A stretch of DNA of 64,000 nt from CAZTJA01 sp964613745 (GTDB lineage Bacteria; Desulfobacterota; Desulfomonilia; Desulfomonilales; Desulfomonilaceae). The position numbers and the translations under genes were made by a program. Shown piece by piece: positions 16,614 through 24,375 of this stretch. Each line of letters opens with the position of its first letter. The stretch's first letter is position 1. The notes beneath the pieces were generated by a model. The model did no database searches. It was not told the DNA's origin and saw nothing but the letters and a program-made list of their open reading frames with translations. The DNA lies in the NCBI GenBank assembly GCA_964613745.1, contig CAZTJA010000008.1:1-64000 (forward strand), given 5' to 3'.

Positions 16614-17975
16614 ATGACAGATAAGTCCATGGCAAAAATGGATGATGATGACGATCTCGATGCTCTAATTGATAGAGCGGTCGATACTTTTTTCGTGGAA
16701 GCACCGTCTCCCGATGAAGTTCCCGAACTCAAAACGGTGGCGCAAGCGAAAACGACTTCTCCGAAACAAGACCCCCAAATCGAAGATGCACCTTCCTTTG
16801 ATGAAGCCCTAGAGAATCTCTTCACCGGATCTTTTGACGGATCGACCCAATCAACTGTTATTACATCGGGCGATGACGAAACAGACCGAGCTATAGATTT
16901 AGCTGTCGACACATTATTTGTGGAAGAACCGGAGACACAGCCCCCTGAAACCGCTCAACTGGAAATTAAAGCCGTAGAAGCGAATTTGCAGGAAATTGAA
17001 TACGAGTTCATAGACCCTGTTCCCGAACCGGTCAAGCCAAAGGTGCGCAGCGAACCCCCACGTGCGCCGGAAGTGTCCGTACGTTCAGGACACCGCGTCC
17101 AAAGGCCTGAGACTGATACAAAGCCTAAGACCGGAATTCCCGATGCCCAAAAATCCCAGGATGTTTCAAGAAAGAAAGATACTAACAGGATTACGGATCA
17201 ACCAGTAATCAGTGGATCGAAATCCAGCAAAACAAATGTGTCCTATGATGATGCTATGGCTCAAGAAATTGAGCGTCACATCCATACGATTTACGAGGAG
17301 CAAACAAAAGCTCCTTCAACAACTCCGAAGCCGGATGTCGGTCGACCTAAAACGAAACACATACCCGCCACTCATGGGGTTTCTCCGCTCAGAAAATTAC
17401 AGGAAGCAATACTGACGCTGGAATGGGAGATTTCCAAGAGATCCGTCACGGTCTTAGCCAACGAGCTTCAAAAGGTCCGCTTGGCATACAGGGACAATGT
17501 CGTTGTGGATTTTGCGGCATTGTCAATGAGAATTGTGCTTGATTATTTAGTGAAACGAATGTCAAAAGCACATCCGGAGTCTATACGCTTTTTACTTGAG
17601 ATAACCGACTATCTCGACCGCAGCCTGCATGCGTCTGAGGAAGATCCGTTGCGATCTTTTCACCATATAATGACTCGATATGAAAGATACAAATCCACAG
17701 TCAGGTTCGCGGAAGGTTTGAGGGATGCCAAACCTCCTATTTTGGATCAACTCGAAATCAGCGACTTGGGAAAATTTTCCGATATTGTAGACCAGCAAAC
17801 CAAGACAATAATGTTAGCCGGTCAGTCTTTGGCCAAAAGAATGGCAAAAACACATGATCCCGAAAACCTCATCAGAAGTTTTAGATTACTTGTAACAAGA
17901 TCCGTAAATCGTATCTTGGAGAACACGCACAAATCAAAACCGAAAACGGTTAAGAAAACAAAGACACGTAGCTGA
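16614..17975 (+). CDS. Acidic protein with short repeats and C-terminal helical domain
   Basis: The 453-residue product is unrecognised. The N-terminal 110 residues are acidic and carry related short motifs: LDALIDRAVDTFFVEAP (15-31), DEALENLFTGSFDG (63-76) and DRAIDLAVDTLFVEEP (91-106). A further DDAMAQEIERHIHTIYEEQ lies near 215. The middle is Pro/Lys-rich and likely disordered. Residues from about 255 to the end are helical (LRKLQEAILTLEWEISKRSV and onward), ending in a Lys-rich tail. This build, linear repeated motifs joined to a folded domain, suggests a docking protein for the GTPase or Roadblock protein encoded immediately upstream (9-bp gap). Its function is otherwise unknown. A second in-frame ATG lies five codons into the frame. 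Confidence 0.7.
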   Translation: MTDKSMAKMDDDDDLDALIDRAVDTFFVEAPSPDEVPELKTVAQAKTTSPKQDPQIEDAPSFDEALENLFTGSFDGSTQSTVITSGDDETDRAIDLAVDTLFVEEPETQPPETAQLEIKAVEANLQEIEYEFIDPVPEPVKPKVRSEPPRAPEVSVRSGHRVQRPETDTKPKTGIPDAQKSQDVSRKKDTNRITDQPVISGSKSSKTNVSYDDAMAQEIERHIHTIYEEQTKAPSTTPKPDVGRPKTKHIPATHGVSPLRKLQEAILTLEWEISKRSVTVLANELQKVRLAYRDNVVVDFAALSMRIVLDYLVKRMSKAHPESIRFLLEITDYLDRSLHASEEDPLRSFHHIMTRYERYKSTVRFAEGLRDAKPPILDQLEISDLGKFSDIVDQQTKTIMLAGQSLAKRMAKTHDPENLIRSFRLLVTRSVNRILENTHKSKPKTVKKTKTRS

Positions 17976-18020
17976 AGCATATTGATTAGTGAATCGCTCC
18001 GAACTATGATCATTTTTCGT

Positions 18021-18081
18021 CGAGAAAGGTTTAGTTCTCGATTTTCAATACCCGTTACGGAAACACGGGACTTTTGTTTTT
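18021..18081 (+). terminator. Tandem hairpins with T-run ending the GTPase operon
   Basis: CGAGAA/TTCTCG (18021-18026 and 18035-18040) is followed by CCCGT/ACGGG (18051-18055 and 18065-18069) and then TTTTGTTTTT at 18072-18081. This looks like an intrinsic terminator after the 17975 stop, so the PilZ and cyclase genes may form a separate transcript. Confidence 0.55.
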
Positions 18082-18138
18082 GCCTTATGCCGGATTTCTC
18101 ACACTCGTTGTTTTTAGAAATCCGGTTAGGAGGGGAAT

Positions 18139-18501
18139 ATGAGTGAGGAAAATCCCATGACTTCATGGGAAAACCGAAGACGTCAAAAACGAAAATATAT
18201 GCTGTTCAAGATACCGGCTTATGACGCCCAAACGCGGCGCTTCCTAGGTTTGGTTCAGGACATTACCGAACAGGGCATACAATTATTTGGTGTGAAGATC
18301 GACGTCGACGCTACAAAAACACTCATAATTCAGGCTTCGGACTACATTAAGAGTGCCCCACTGTATTTTGACGCAGTATGCAAATGGACGAGAAAGGAAA
18401 ATCCTCAAGGCTACCATGTTTCAGGATTTGAAATCACTCAAATCGGTGATGAAGCCCGCAAGAATCTCATCCGACTTATGGAATTCGTGACTCTCGGTTA
18501 A
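18139..18501 (+). CDS. PilZ-domain protein, probable c-di-GMP receptor
   Basis: The 120-residue protein is essentially a single PilZ domain: an Arg-rich N-terminal motif (NRRRQKRKYMLFKIP, fitting RxxxR) followed by VQDITEQGIQLFG, which fits the D/N-x-S/T-x-x-G half of the ligand site. The later strands (YFDAVCKWTRKENPQGYHVSGFEI) also match. Both ligand motifs look intact, so it may bind c-di-GMP. AGGAGGGG directly upstream is a near-perfect ribosome site. The FHA-GAF-cyclase gene follows after 15 bp, so the pair is probably co-expressed. Confidence 0.8.
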   Translation: MSEENPMTSWENRRRQKRKYMLFKIPAYDAQTRRFLGLVQDITEQGIQLFGVKIDVDATKTLIIQASDYIKSAPLYFDAVCKWTRKENPQGYHVSGFEITQIGDEARKNLIRLMEFVTLG

Positions 18502-18516
18502 TCTCTCGAATAACCA

Positions 18517-20148
18517 ATGTTTAAACTTCACATCATCAGACCTGATGGACAAGAAATAGAGGAGCTGTTTAGGGAAGATAGGACGATAATCGGACGTCAC
18601 GAAGGCTGTGACCTGCGCCTCGTTGATAGCATGGTATCGCGCAACCATTGTATGATCAGCCGCGAAGGACGACGGTTCGTCATTAAAGATCTTCAAAGCC
18701 GAAACGGCACCTGGATCAACGGCAAGAGAATAAAAAACCGGAGAAGCGTGAAAAAAGGGGACGTAATACAGATCGGCCCCTTCCGCCTGTTATTCCGACC
18801 TGATAAATCCGACAAAATCCTTCAGGCTCCCATTCAGTTTCAAACGTTGGACATGTCCCAACTGAATCGAGAAACTTTCGTTCACAAGAATGAAGAAGAA
18901 TCCATACTCAATCCGCTCGGCATGATTAGTAGCTATTTGTCCGAAGCTGTAGGCGAAGAGGATCTCGTCCCTACACGAATCCGTCGTGAACGGCTAAACC
19001 GAAACTTACTTACTCTTTATAGAATTACCGAAGAACTCGTTATTCGCAAGGACTTGGACGAAATGCTTGAATATCTTATGAACCAGATATTCGAGATCTT
19101 TTCCCCTTCTCAGGCGACAATTTTAATGGGTGAAAATAGTGAATCATCTATTCCCATCAAACAAAGGGCTGCAGTCGGGAAGGCAAACATTCGTCCAATA
19201 AGCAACACTATTATTAAGCGAATCTTCAGAGATCGTGTAGCAATTCTCACGGACAACGCCCTTGAAGACCCTCGCTTTGAAATGGGCGATAGTGTCATTA
19301 TCGATGGAATAAGATCAGTGATGGCCGCTCCGATCTGGGAAGAAAAAACAATACTCGGCGTCATATATGTAGACAGTCTGGACATTATCGGCGGCTATCA
19401 ATCGGAAGATTTGGACTTACTTATCGCTATTGGTCATCAAGCGGCACTCGCGATTCAACGTTGGATTTTAACGGAACAACTGCGAGAAGAAGCCGTAAAA
19501 ACAGCAGTCATAAGACAGAATCTGAGTCGGTTTCATTCCGAGCAGGTGGTGGATCTTATTCTAAAAGGGGCCGCAAACCTGGAAGCAAAAGAGACTATCG
19601 CAACAATATTCTTTTGTGACATAGTTGGATTTACGGGTCTTTGCGAGAAGAGAACGCCTCAGGAACTCCAGTCAATTCTTAATGTCTTTTCAAAGACCGT
19701 CAGCCGAATCGTGTTCGATGAGCAAGGTACTCTGGACAAATTTATAGGTGACGCGGCCCTCGCCATCTTCGGTGCGCCCCTACCCCAAGCTGATGCCCCA
19801 ATCAGAGCCGTCCGTTGTGCAATAAAGATTCGTCAACAGTTGAAACAAGAACTTCTTGGACTATCTCCCAATCTGAGGTTCCAGGTACGCTACGGAGTGA
19901 ATACCGGGCAGGCGGTCGTGGGCAATTTCGGATCCGACGAACGCATGGATTATACTATCTTAGGACATGCCGTTAACATCGCATCCAGGATATGCCAGGC
20001 GGCTGAACCGGATCAGATCCTTATTGGGCCTGAAACCTACAGACAGATACGAAGTTCCGAGCTGTTTATAATAAATAAGGCGGGCAGCCGAGTACTGAAA
20101 GGCCTGAACACCAAGCTCAGACTATTTGAAACATCTGATTTCAAATGA
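18517..20148 (+). CDS. FHA-GAF-class III adenylate/guanylate cyclase
   Basis: The 543-residue product combines three domains. An FHA domain (about 1-95) has GRHEGCDLRL and SRNHCMISREGRRFVIKDLQS, and binds phosphothreonine. A GAF domain (about 160-325) may sense a small ligand. A class III nucleotide cyclase domain (about 360-543) has metal-binding Asp368 in FFCDIVGFT and Asp412 in FIGDAALAIFG, and VNIASR supplying the transition-state Asn and Arg. The substrate-selecting pair looks ATP-like (Lys in DKFIGD, Thr in DYTILG), so cAMP is the likelier product. Active residues are present, so it should be catalytic. It follows the PilZ gene closely and probably feeds a second messenger into this signalling region. 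Confidence 0.9.
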   Translation: MFKLHIIRPDGQEIEELFREDRTIIGRHEGCDLRLVDSMVSRNHCMISREGRRFVIKDLQSRNGTWINGKRIKNRRSVKKGDVIQIGPFRLLFRPDKSDKILQAPIQFQTLDMSQLNRETFVHKNEEESILNPLGMISSYLSEAVGEEDLVPTRIRRERLNRNLLTLYRITEELVIRKDLDEMLEYLMNQIFEIFSPSQATILMGENSESSIPIKQRAAVGKANIRPISNTIIKRIFRDRVAILTDNALEDPRFEMGDSVIIDGIRSVMAAPIWEEKTILGVIYVDSLDIIGGYQSEDLDLLIAIGHQAALAIQRWILTEQLREEAVKTAVIRQNLSRFHSEQVVDLILKGAANLEAKETIATIFFCDIVGFTGLCEKRTPQELQSILNVFSKTVSRIVFDEQGTLDKFIGDAALAIFGAPLPQADAPIRAVRCAIKIRQQLKQELLGLSPNLRFQVRYGVNTGQAVVGNFGSDERMDYTILGHAVNIASRICQAAEPDQILIGPETYRQIRSSELFIINKAGSRVLKGLNTKLRLFETSDFK

Positions 20149-20186
20149 TATAAATCAGGGCTTCCACAGTTCCCGAATGAGGGTTA

Positions 20187-21128
20187 ATGAATCAAGATCC
20201 CAAGTTGAAACTCTTCATAGATTATTTTGTGTATATTCTCGTCCGACTTTTCGAGATTACCGTAAACATTCTCCCTGAGAGTTTTGCAGCAGCTTTCGGC
20301 AGATTTGCCGGCAGGCTCTCCTACATTATGCTTTCCGATAGACGAAAAGCAGCCATAGAGAATCTTACGATTGCATTCAAAGACAAAGATGCCAAATGGA
20401 TAAGAAGCATCGCTCGCAAAAATTTTGAACACATTGGATTACTCGTAATAGAGTTCTTCCAGATTCGTCACTGGTCTCAGGACAAAATTATCGCGAGGAT
20501 TGAGATTGAAGGAAAAGAAAACCTAAGTCTTTCGATGTATCCAGGGCAAGGTGGAGTCCTTCTGCTCAAGTCGCACTTCGGTTGTTTTGAAGTCAGTGCG
20601 GCCACGGTGAAATTTCAACGCCTTAGAATGCATCTCTTGATGACTCCACTAAAAAATCCGTTCGTTTCGCGTTATCTGTTTTCCAGAGGCAGTAACGACG
20701 GGCTTACGACGTGGCCTCACAAAGGAGTCATAAGGGAGCTTATACCCCGACTTCGGGACGGTGCCACTTTGGCGGTTTTGGCGGATCAGCGCGGGGATGC
20801 CGAAAGAGGGGTGTTCGTGAACTTTTTCGGAACACCTGCCCCGGCAAATGAAGTATTCGCGAAACTTGCGATCGAAGGTAACACGCGAATACTGCCTTTC
20901 TACACATATCGGACCGGATTAGGCAGATACAAGAGTGTATTTGAAAAAGAAATTTTATTTGAACCCTCTTCGGACTATAAGCATGACCTCATCACTTTGA
21001 GTCAACTGTTTCATGATCGATTTGAGGAATGGATTCGTATTGCTCCGGAACAAGGGTTTTGGGTTCACCGAAAATGGAAACGAGCATCTTCGAGAAAAAG
21101 ACGAAAGAAATCGGCACGCCGGTCATAA
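20187..21128 (+). CDS. Lipid A acyltransferase, LpxL/HtrB family
   Basis: The 313-residue protein has the HX4E catalytic motif (His130 and Glu135 in KSHFGCFE) of the LpxL/LpxM late acyltransferases, along with LADQRGDAERGVFVNFFG and an N-terminal hydrophobic anchor. These inner-membrane enzymes add a secondary acyl chain to lipid A. Length is normal for the family. A Lys/Arg-rich tail (RKWKRASSRKRRKKS) is extra. The gene lies 5 kb from the main lipid A operon. Which acyl position it modifies cannot be told. Confidence 0.85.
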   Translation: MNQDPKLKLFIDYFVYILVRLFEITVNILPESFAAAFGRFAGRLSYIMLSDRRKAAIENLTIAFKDKDAKWIRSIARKNFEHIGLLVIEFFQIRHWSQDKIIARIEIEGKENLSLSMYPGQGGVLLLKSHFGCFEVSAATVKFQRLRMHLLMTPLKNPFVSRYLFSRGSNDGLTTWPHKGVIRELIPRLRDGATLAVLADQRGDAERGVFVNFFGTPAPANEVFAKLAIEGNTRILPFYTYRTGLGRYKSVFEKEILFEPSSDYKHDLITLSQLFHDRFEEWIRIAPEQGFWVHRKWKRASSRKRRKKSARRS

Positions 21129-21149
21129 CCTTCCTAAGAGGATCTACTC

Positions 21150-21428
21150 ATGAGCGAGATTGAAAGAGATATTCTAGAACGCATTAACAATCCAGGATGG
21201 GTTACTACACGCGGCGTGTTGAAGGATTCATCCGGGAGTCTCCCTGAAGACGAACATGTTGAAGTCGAGAAGATTATGAGAGATCTCAGCGAGAGAGGTC
21301 TCGTCGTTTTGTGGAAATTGCACATAACACACGAAGGAATCTCGTTGCTTGCCGCCGCAAGGCCCGGTTACGAACTGGACAAAGAACTGGAACAGCGAGG
21401 AGCCTGGGCTACTGCCGAACGAGCATGA
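21150..21428 (+). CDS. Small winged-helix-like protein
   Basis: The 92-residue product has a pattern suggestive of a winged helix: ERDILERINNPGWVTTRGVLKD, EVEKIMRDLSERGLVVLWKLHITHEGISLLAAARP. It has no other domain. Its stop overlaps the start of the phospholipase D-like gene by 4 bp, so the two act as a cassette. A GAGGATC site lies before the ATG. DNA binding is inference from the fold-like pattern only. Confidence 0.55.
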   Translation: MSEIERDILERINNPGWVTTRGVLKDSSGSLPEDEHVEVEKIMRDLSERGLVVLWKLHITHEGISLLAAARPGYELDKELEQRGAWATAERA

Positions 21429-21946
21429 GAGTACTGTTTGATCGTCAAATATATGATGAATTTACTCAGGACTGTCTGCTCAAGGCGGAAGATTTTGTGT
21501 GGATTGCAACCGCCAACATCAAGAGCACGGGATTAAAGTATGGTGGTAAATTTATTTCTTTCGTCGAGCTTATGATGATTCAACTAAATCAGGGTGTCAG
21601 CTACCGCATTATTCACTCAGAGCTGCCATCCAAGCCCTTTCTTGAGGCATATGACAAATGGGATGCCCATGGTCACCTAAGCTCAGGAGTCGAATTCCTT
21701 CATTGCATAAGAATGCATTCGAAAATTTTCATAGTGGACGGACAAGTTGCGCTCGTTGGTAGTGCCAACTTGACCGGTGCCGGTGTTGGAGCAAAAGGCG
21801 AAAATAATAGAAATTTTGAAACCGCAATCCTTTTTGACGGCCAATCTGAAGTTGAGCCGTTTATGAATTATTTCGATTACATATGGATGGGAGGATGCTG
21901 TCGCCGATGCGGCAGACGTAAACTTTGCCCGGCACCGGTAGGCTAA
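21425..21946 (+). CDS. Single-HKD phospholipase D-like protein
   Basis: The 173-residue protein has one HKD motif in MHSKIFIVDGQVALVGSANLTGAG (His, Lys, Asp spaced HxKx4D, followed by the usual GSxN). Single-HKD proteins such as Nuc or PLD6 work as homodimers that cut phosphodiester bonds, acting on DNA, RNA or lipid. It ends in a Cys-rich tail (GGCCRRCGRRKLCP) that may bind metal. The start is taken at the ATG overlapping the upstream stop (ATGA), not the longer open frame. Substrate is unknown. Confidence 0.8.
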   Translation: MRVLFDRQIYDEFTQDCLLKAEDFVWIATANIKSTGLKYGGKFISFVELMMIQLNQGVSYRIIHSELPSKPFLEAYDKWDAHGHLSSGVEFLHCIRMHSKIFIVDGQVALVGSANLTGAGVGAKGENNRNFETAILFDGQSEVEPFMNYFDYIWMGGCCRRCGRRKLCPAPVG

Positions 21947-21952
21947 CCGGCG

Positions 21953-22144
21953 TCATTTCTCAGGAACAAACCATCCTGCAACCTCATTTCCTGCTGAGTC
22001 TCTTCCCTTGAACGGTTCCATTCTCCTTAGAATATCTGCAATTTTCTTGGCCTGCTCACATTCAAAATCATCGCATGTATATCCTTGTTTGCAAGGAGAG
22101 CATATTCTTGCGTCAATCCATTCCGCCATATCTTTCAATTTCAT
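21953..22144 (-). CDS. Small Cys-rich protein
   Basis: The 63-residue product starts MKLKDMAEWIDARICSPC and has four Cys in the order CSPC, then C and C in YTCDDFECEQ, giving a potential small zinc-binding module, followed by a helix (AKKIADILRRMEPF). A GAGGAG-like site (AGGAGAAT) precedes the ATG. It is convergent with the PLD-like gene and 6 bp from it. The function is unknown. Confidence 0.5.
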   Translation of the reverse strand: MKLKDMAEWIDARICSPCKQGYTCDDFECEQAKKIADILRRMEPFKGRDSAGNEVAGWFVPEK

Positions 22145-22343
22145 TTAGTATTCTCCTCATTTCTGTATTCTTATCATCAAAATGGAGATAAAAACCGCTC
22201 GGTCAATACCCACTGGCCGGAGGCACATACGGTGAACTCCCCGTTAATCCCGGCGGGATCATGAAAAAAAATTGTCCGCAACCATTACATATGGAACTAT
22301 GATTATTTATATATTACAATAGTGTTACATAACCTGTCTGATC

Positions 22344-22388
22344 TTGAAAGAATACTTACAGGCCATATGACCGGGATGTAGTACCCGG
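22344..22388 (+). promoter_or_regulatory. Candidate promoter plus leader hairpin for the rhodanese gene
   Basis: TTGAAA at 22344-22349 and TATGAC at 22366-22371 are separated by 16 bases. CCGGG (22371-22375) pairs with CCCGG (22384-22388) in the predicted 5' leader. A second, more AT-rich option is TTACAT with TATATA about 60 bp upstream. The start at 22416 has GAGAGGAGAG before it. Confidence 0.4.
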
Positions 22389-22415
22389 CAATAAATACGA
22401 CGAGAGGAGAGCGGT

Positions 22416-23789
22416 ATGCATAAACGGGTGCTCGTACTCTTGGTTGCAATGACATCTTTATGGATCGTCTTAGTGCCGACCGTGAGAGCCCAAGAAAATC
22501 TTCCTTCCAAGGCTGATGCAAGTTGCATCAAATGCCATGCGGATTATGAAAAAAAACCGAGTTTGTTCGCAGGCAAATTTGTTGATTCATCTTGGAAGTC
22601 GAAAACCATCCAGCTTCAGATTAACAAGGATATGGAAGTTATCCATTATGATGACGACACCATCCTCAAGAATGCTCCTTCCATCAAAGAGATTCCCAAG
22701 CAGGAGTCCGTCCGAGTCGTTTATGCAAAGAAGAACGGCAAGAATATTGCCACTCTCATAGAAGTAAAGAAAGGAATTGATGTTCCCAAAGAACAGTTGG
22801 CAACAGTCGAAGAAGTAGCTGCTCTCGTTGCCAAAGGGCCTGAAAAGGGAAAATACGTACTGTATGATAGTAGGCCCGAAAACATGTACAATGAAGGACA
22901 CATTCCCAGCGCGTTACCGCTTCCTTTTTTTGCCTTTGACAAAATGGCAGACAAGTTGCCGCAGGACAAATCAATCCTCCAGATTTACTACTGCGCAGGT
23001 TTCTCCTGAGTGCTCAGCCCACTTTCTGCCAGGAAGGCGGAAAAGCTCGGTTACACCAATACAAAAGTATTTCATGCGGGACTACCCGAATGGCGCAAGG
23101 CCGGCCATATCGTTGTTTCAAATGTCGCAGCAATCGAAAATTTCAACAAAGAAGACCTTTCCTACATCCTGATAGATCTTAGAAAGAAAGATCTCATTGA
23201 AAAGGGACATATTCCTAATGCAGTGTCGATTCCGGACTCAGGCATCGACTCCTTAAAAGACCAGTTCCCCAAATTCATGTCTGCACCAATAATTCTTTAT
23301 AATGAAGATGGGAATTTGGATGCTTCTAAGGCTGTTTTCAGTAAGATTTCCGAATGGGGCTATAAACAGGTCAGCGTTCTCAGCGGTGGCCTACATGCTT
23401 GGGAAAAAGCCGGAAAACAGATTGCCAAAGGTCCCGCCGCCACAAAGATCACCTATGTTCGTAAGCTCGCACCCGGTGAAATCGAATTATCCAAATTTCA
23501 AGAGCTGCTCGCATCGCCCAAACCGGATACGATCATACTGGACGTTCGAAACAAGAACGAAACTGAACCCGGAGTCTTCCCCAATGCTTTGAACATTCCC
23601 CTGGATGAAATTGAACAGAATCTCGATAAGCTTCCCAAGGACAAGAAGATTGTAATTCACTGTGCCACAGGAGCAAGAGCTGAAATGGCCTACAATGTTC
23701 TAAAGAAAGCCGGGATAGATTCAACGTACCTGAAGGCAAAAGTTGATTTTGATGAGAAAGAAAAAGGAAAGTACACCATAGAAGATTAA
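22416..23789 (+). CDS. Exported haem c / triple-rhodanese protein with in-frame UGA (probable selenoprotein)
   Basis: One frame runs through a single TGA at 23007-23009, giving 457 residues if read as selenocysteine (U198). Order: signal peptide; haem c motif CIKCH (37-41); a strand-rich region; rhodanese domain 1 (about 130-235), whose active loop reads CAGFSU, Cys193 to Sec198; rhodanese domain 2 (about 240-335), with Asn in place of the catalytic Cys (LYNEDG) and thus likely inactive; and rhodanese domain 3 (about 355-440), with an intact CATGAR loop. After the TGA the domain continues as expected (LSPLSARKAEKLGY, then KVFHAGLPEWRKAG); in relatives I recall a Cys at the U position. A bacterial SECIS-like hairpin lies just after. 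It should act in periplasmic sulfur or redox transfer. A nonsense mutation or sequencing error is the alternative, but no other lesion is seen. Confidence 0.75.
23010..23040 (+). promoter_or_regulatory. Candidate bacterial SECIS hairpin
   Basis: Directly after the UGA, CTTTCT (13-18 bases downstream) pairs with AGGAAG (22-27), with one G-U, closing a short GCC loop. CC and GG extend the stem below an internal loop. The apical loop begins with G, 18 bases past the UGA, within the spacing usual for bacterial SECIS elements. It was read by eye, without folding energies. Confidence 0.5.
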
Positions 23790-23800
23790 GCACCATTCTA

Positions 23801-23830
23801 CTTGGCTGCCGCACTGAATCGGCAGCCAAG
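23801..23830 (+). terminator. Strong hairpin after the rhodanese gene
   Basis: CTTGGCTGCCG (23801-23811) and CGGCAGCCAAG (23820-23830) form a perfect 11-bp stem around an 8-base loop, 12 bp past the stop. The T-run is missing (CTATCCTGTA follows), so it may be a terminator or an mRNA-protecting stem. Confidence 0.55.
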
Positions 23831-24375
23831 CTATCCTGTAACACTCAGAATGAGCAGTTAATTCGCCTTGAATAACGCTTAACGGTTTAATCCCACTGGT
23901 TCTGATTGCAATAACAACAGCAACAGGGTGTTTTCTGTAAAGGGCAACGGGATCGGAATTGACAAAAGTATCTTGACGGTTCTTTTTTCAGCAACTTGAG
24001 AGAAAAGGACACGCACAGGTACTGAGATTCGGCCTTTCCATAGCAAAAAAAGGTGATCGAGAATCATGGAGCAAAAGTTTGGGTCCAATCCGAATCAGGC
24101 AAAGGATCCGAGTTCTTTTTTTATGATTCACGTGAGAGAACTTGAAACCGAGCCACCTATGCGGTCGTTTTCAGCCTCATCATAAACCCCATTGAACTTA
24201 CCACCTACCCGATTGCTCCTACAGATTGTTTAAGAGCATCGCGTTCCATTTCCTAAAAAAATTTGATCCTAGTTCCCCAATTTTTGCTCTCATCAAGATA
24301 AGAAGTCTGTTTTTCTTTCTTGCATTTGTGATTGTGCATTACAATGAATGAGAATGAGCGAACCGGAGGTGCCGA
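23831..24375. other. Intergenic region with one doubtful 39-codon frame
   Basis: This 545-bp gap lies between the rhodanese and SPFH genes. A frame at 24066-24185 (start MEQKFGSNPNQ, end MRSFSASS) has a weak AAGGTG 11 bases upstream but no recognisable product. Nothing else supports a gene. The AT-rich stretch near 24320-24350 with TACAAT probably holds the SPFH promoter. Confidence 0.35.

Noticed and set aside
18517..20148. Inactive cyclase because GDxVN reads GHAVN
   Set aside because: That position is not catalytic and is Asn in mammalian enzymes; the metal Asp pair and the VNIASR residues are intact.
21311..21424. Longer N-terminus for the PLD-like protein
   Set aside because: The extra 38 residues overlap the upstream gene in another frame and look like its shadow; the ATGA-coupled start at 21425 fits better.
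23010..23789. Separate rhodanese gene starting at GTG 23010
   Set aside because: It begins in the middle of rhodanese domain 1, directly after the TGA and in the same frame, with no ribosome site. It is better read as the continuation of one selenoprotein gene.
24066..24185. 39-codon gene in the rhodanese-SPFH gap
   Set aside because: Weak ribosome site, no recognisable product; kept only as a note in the gap description.
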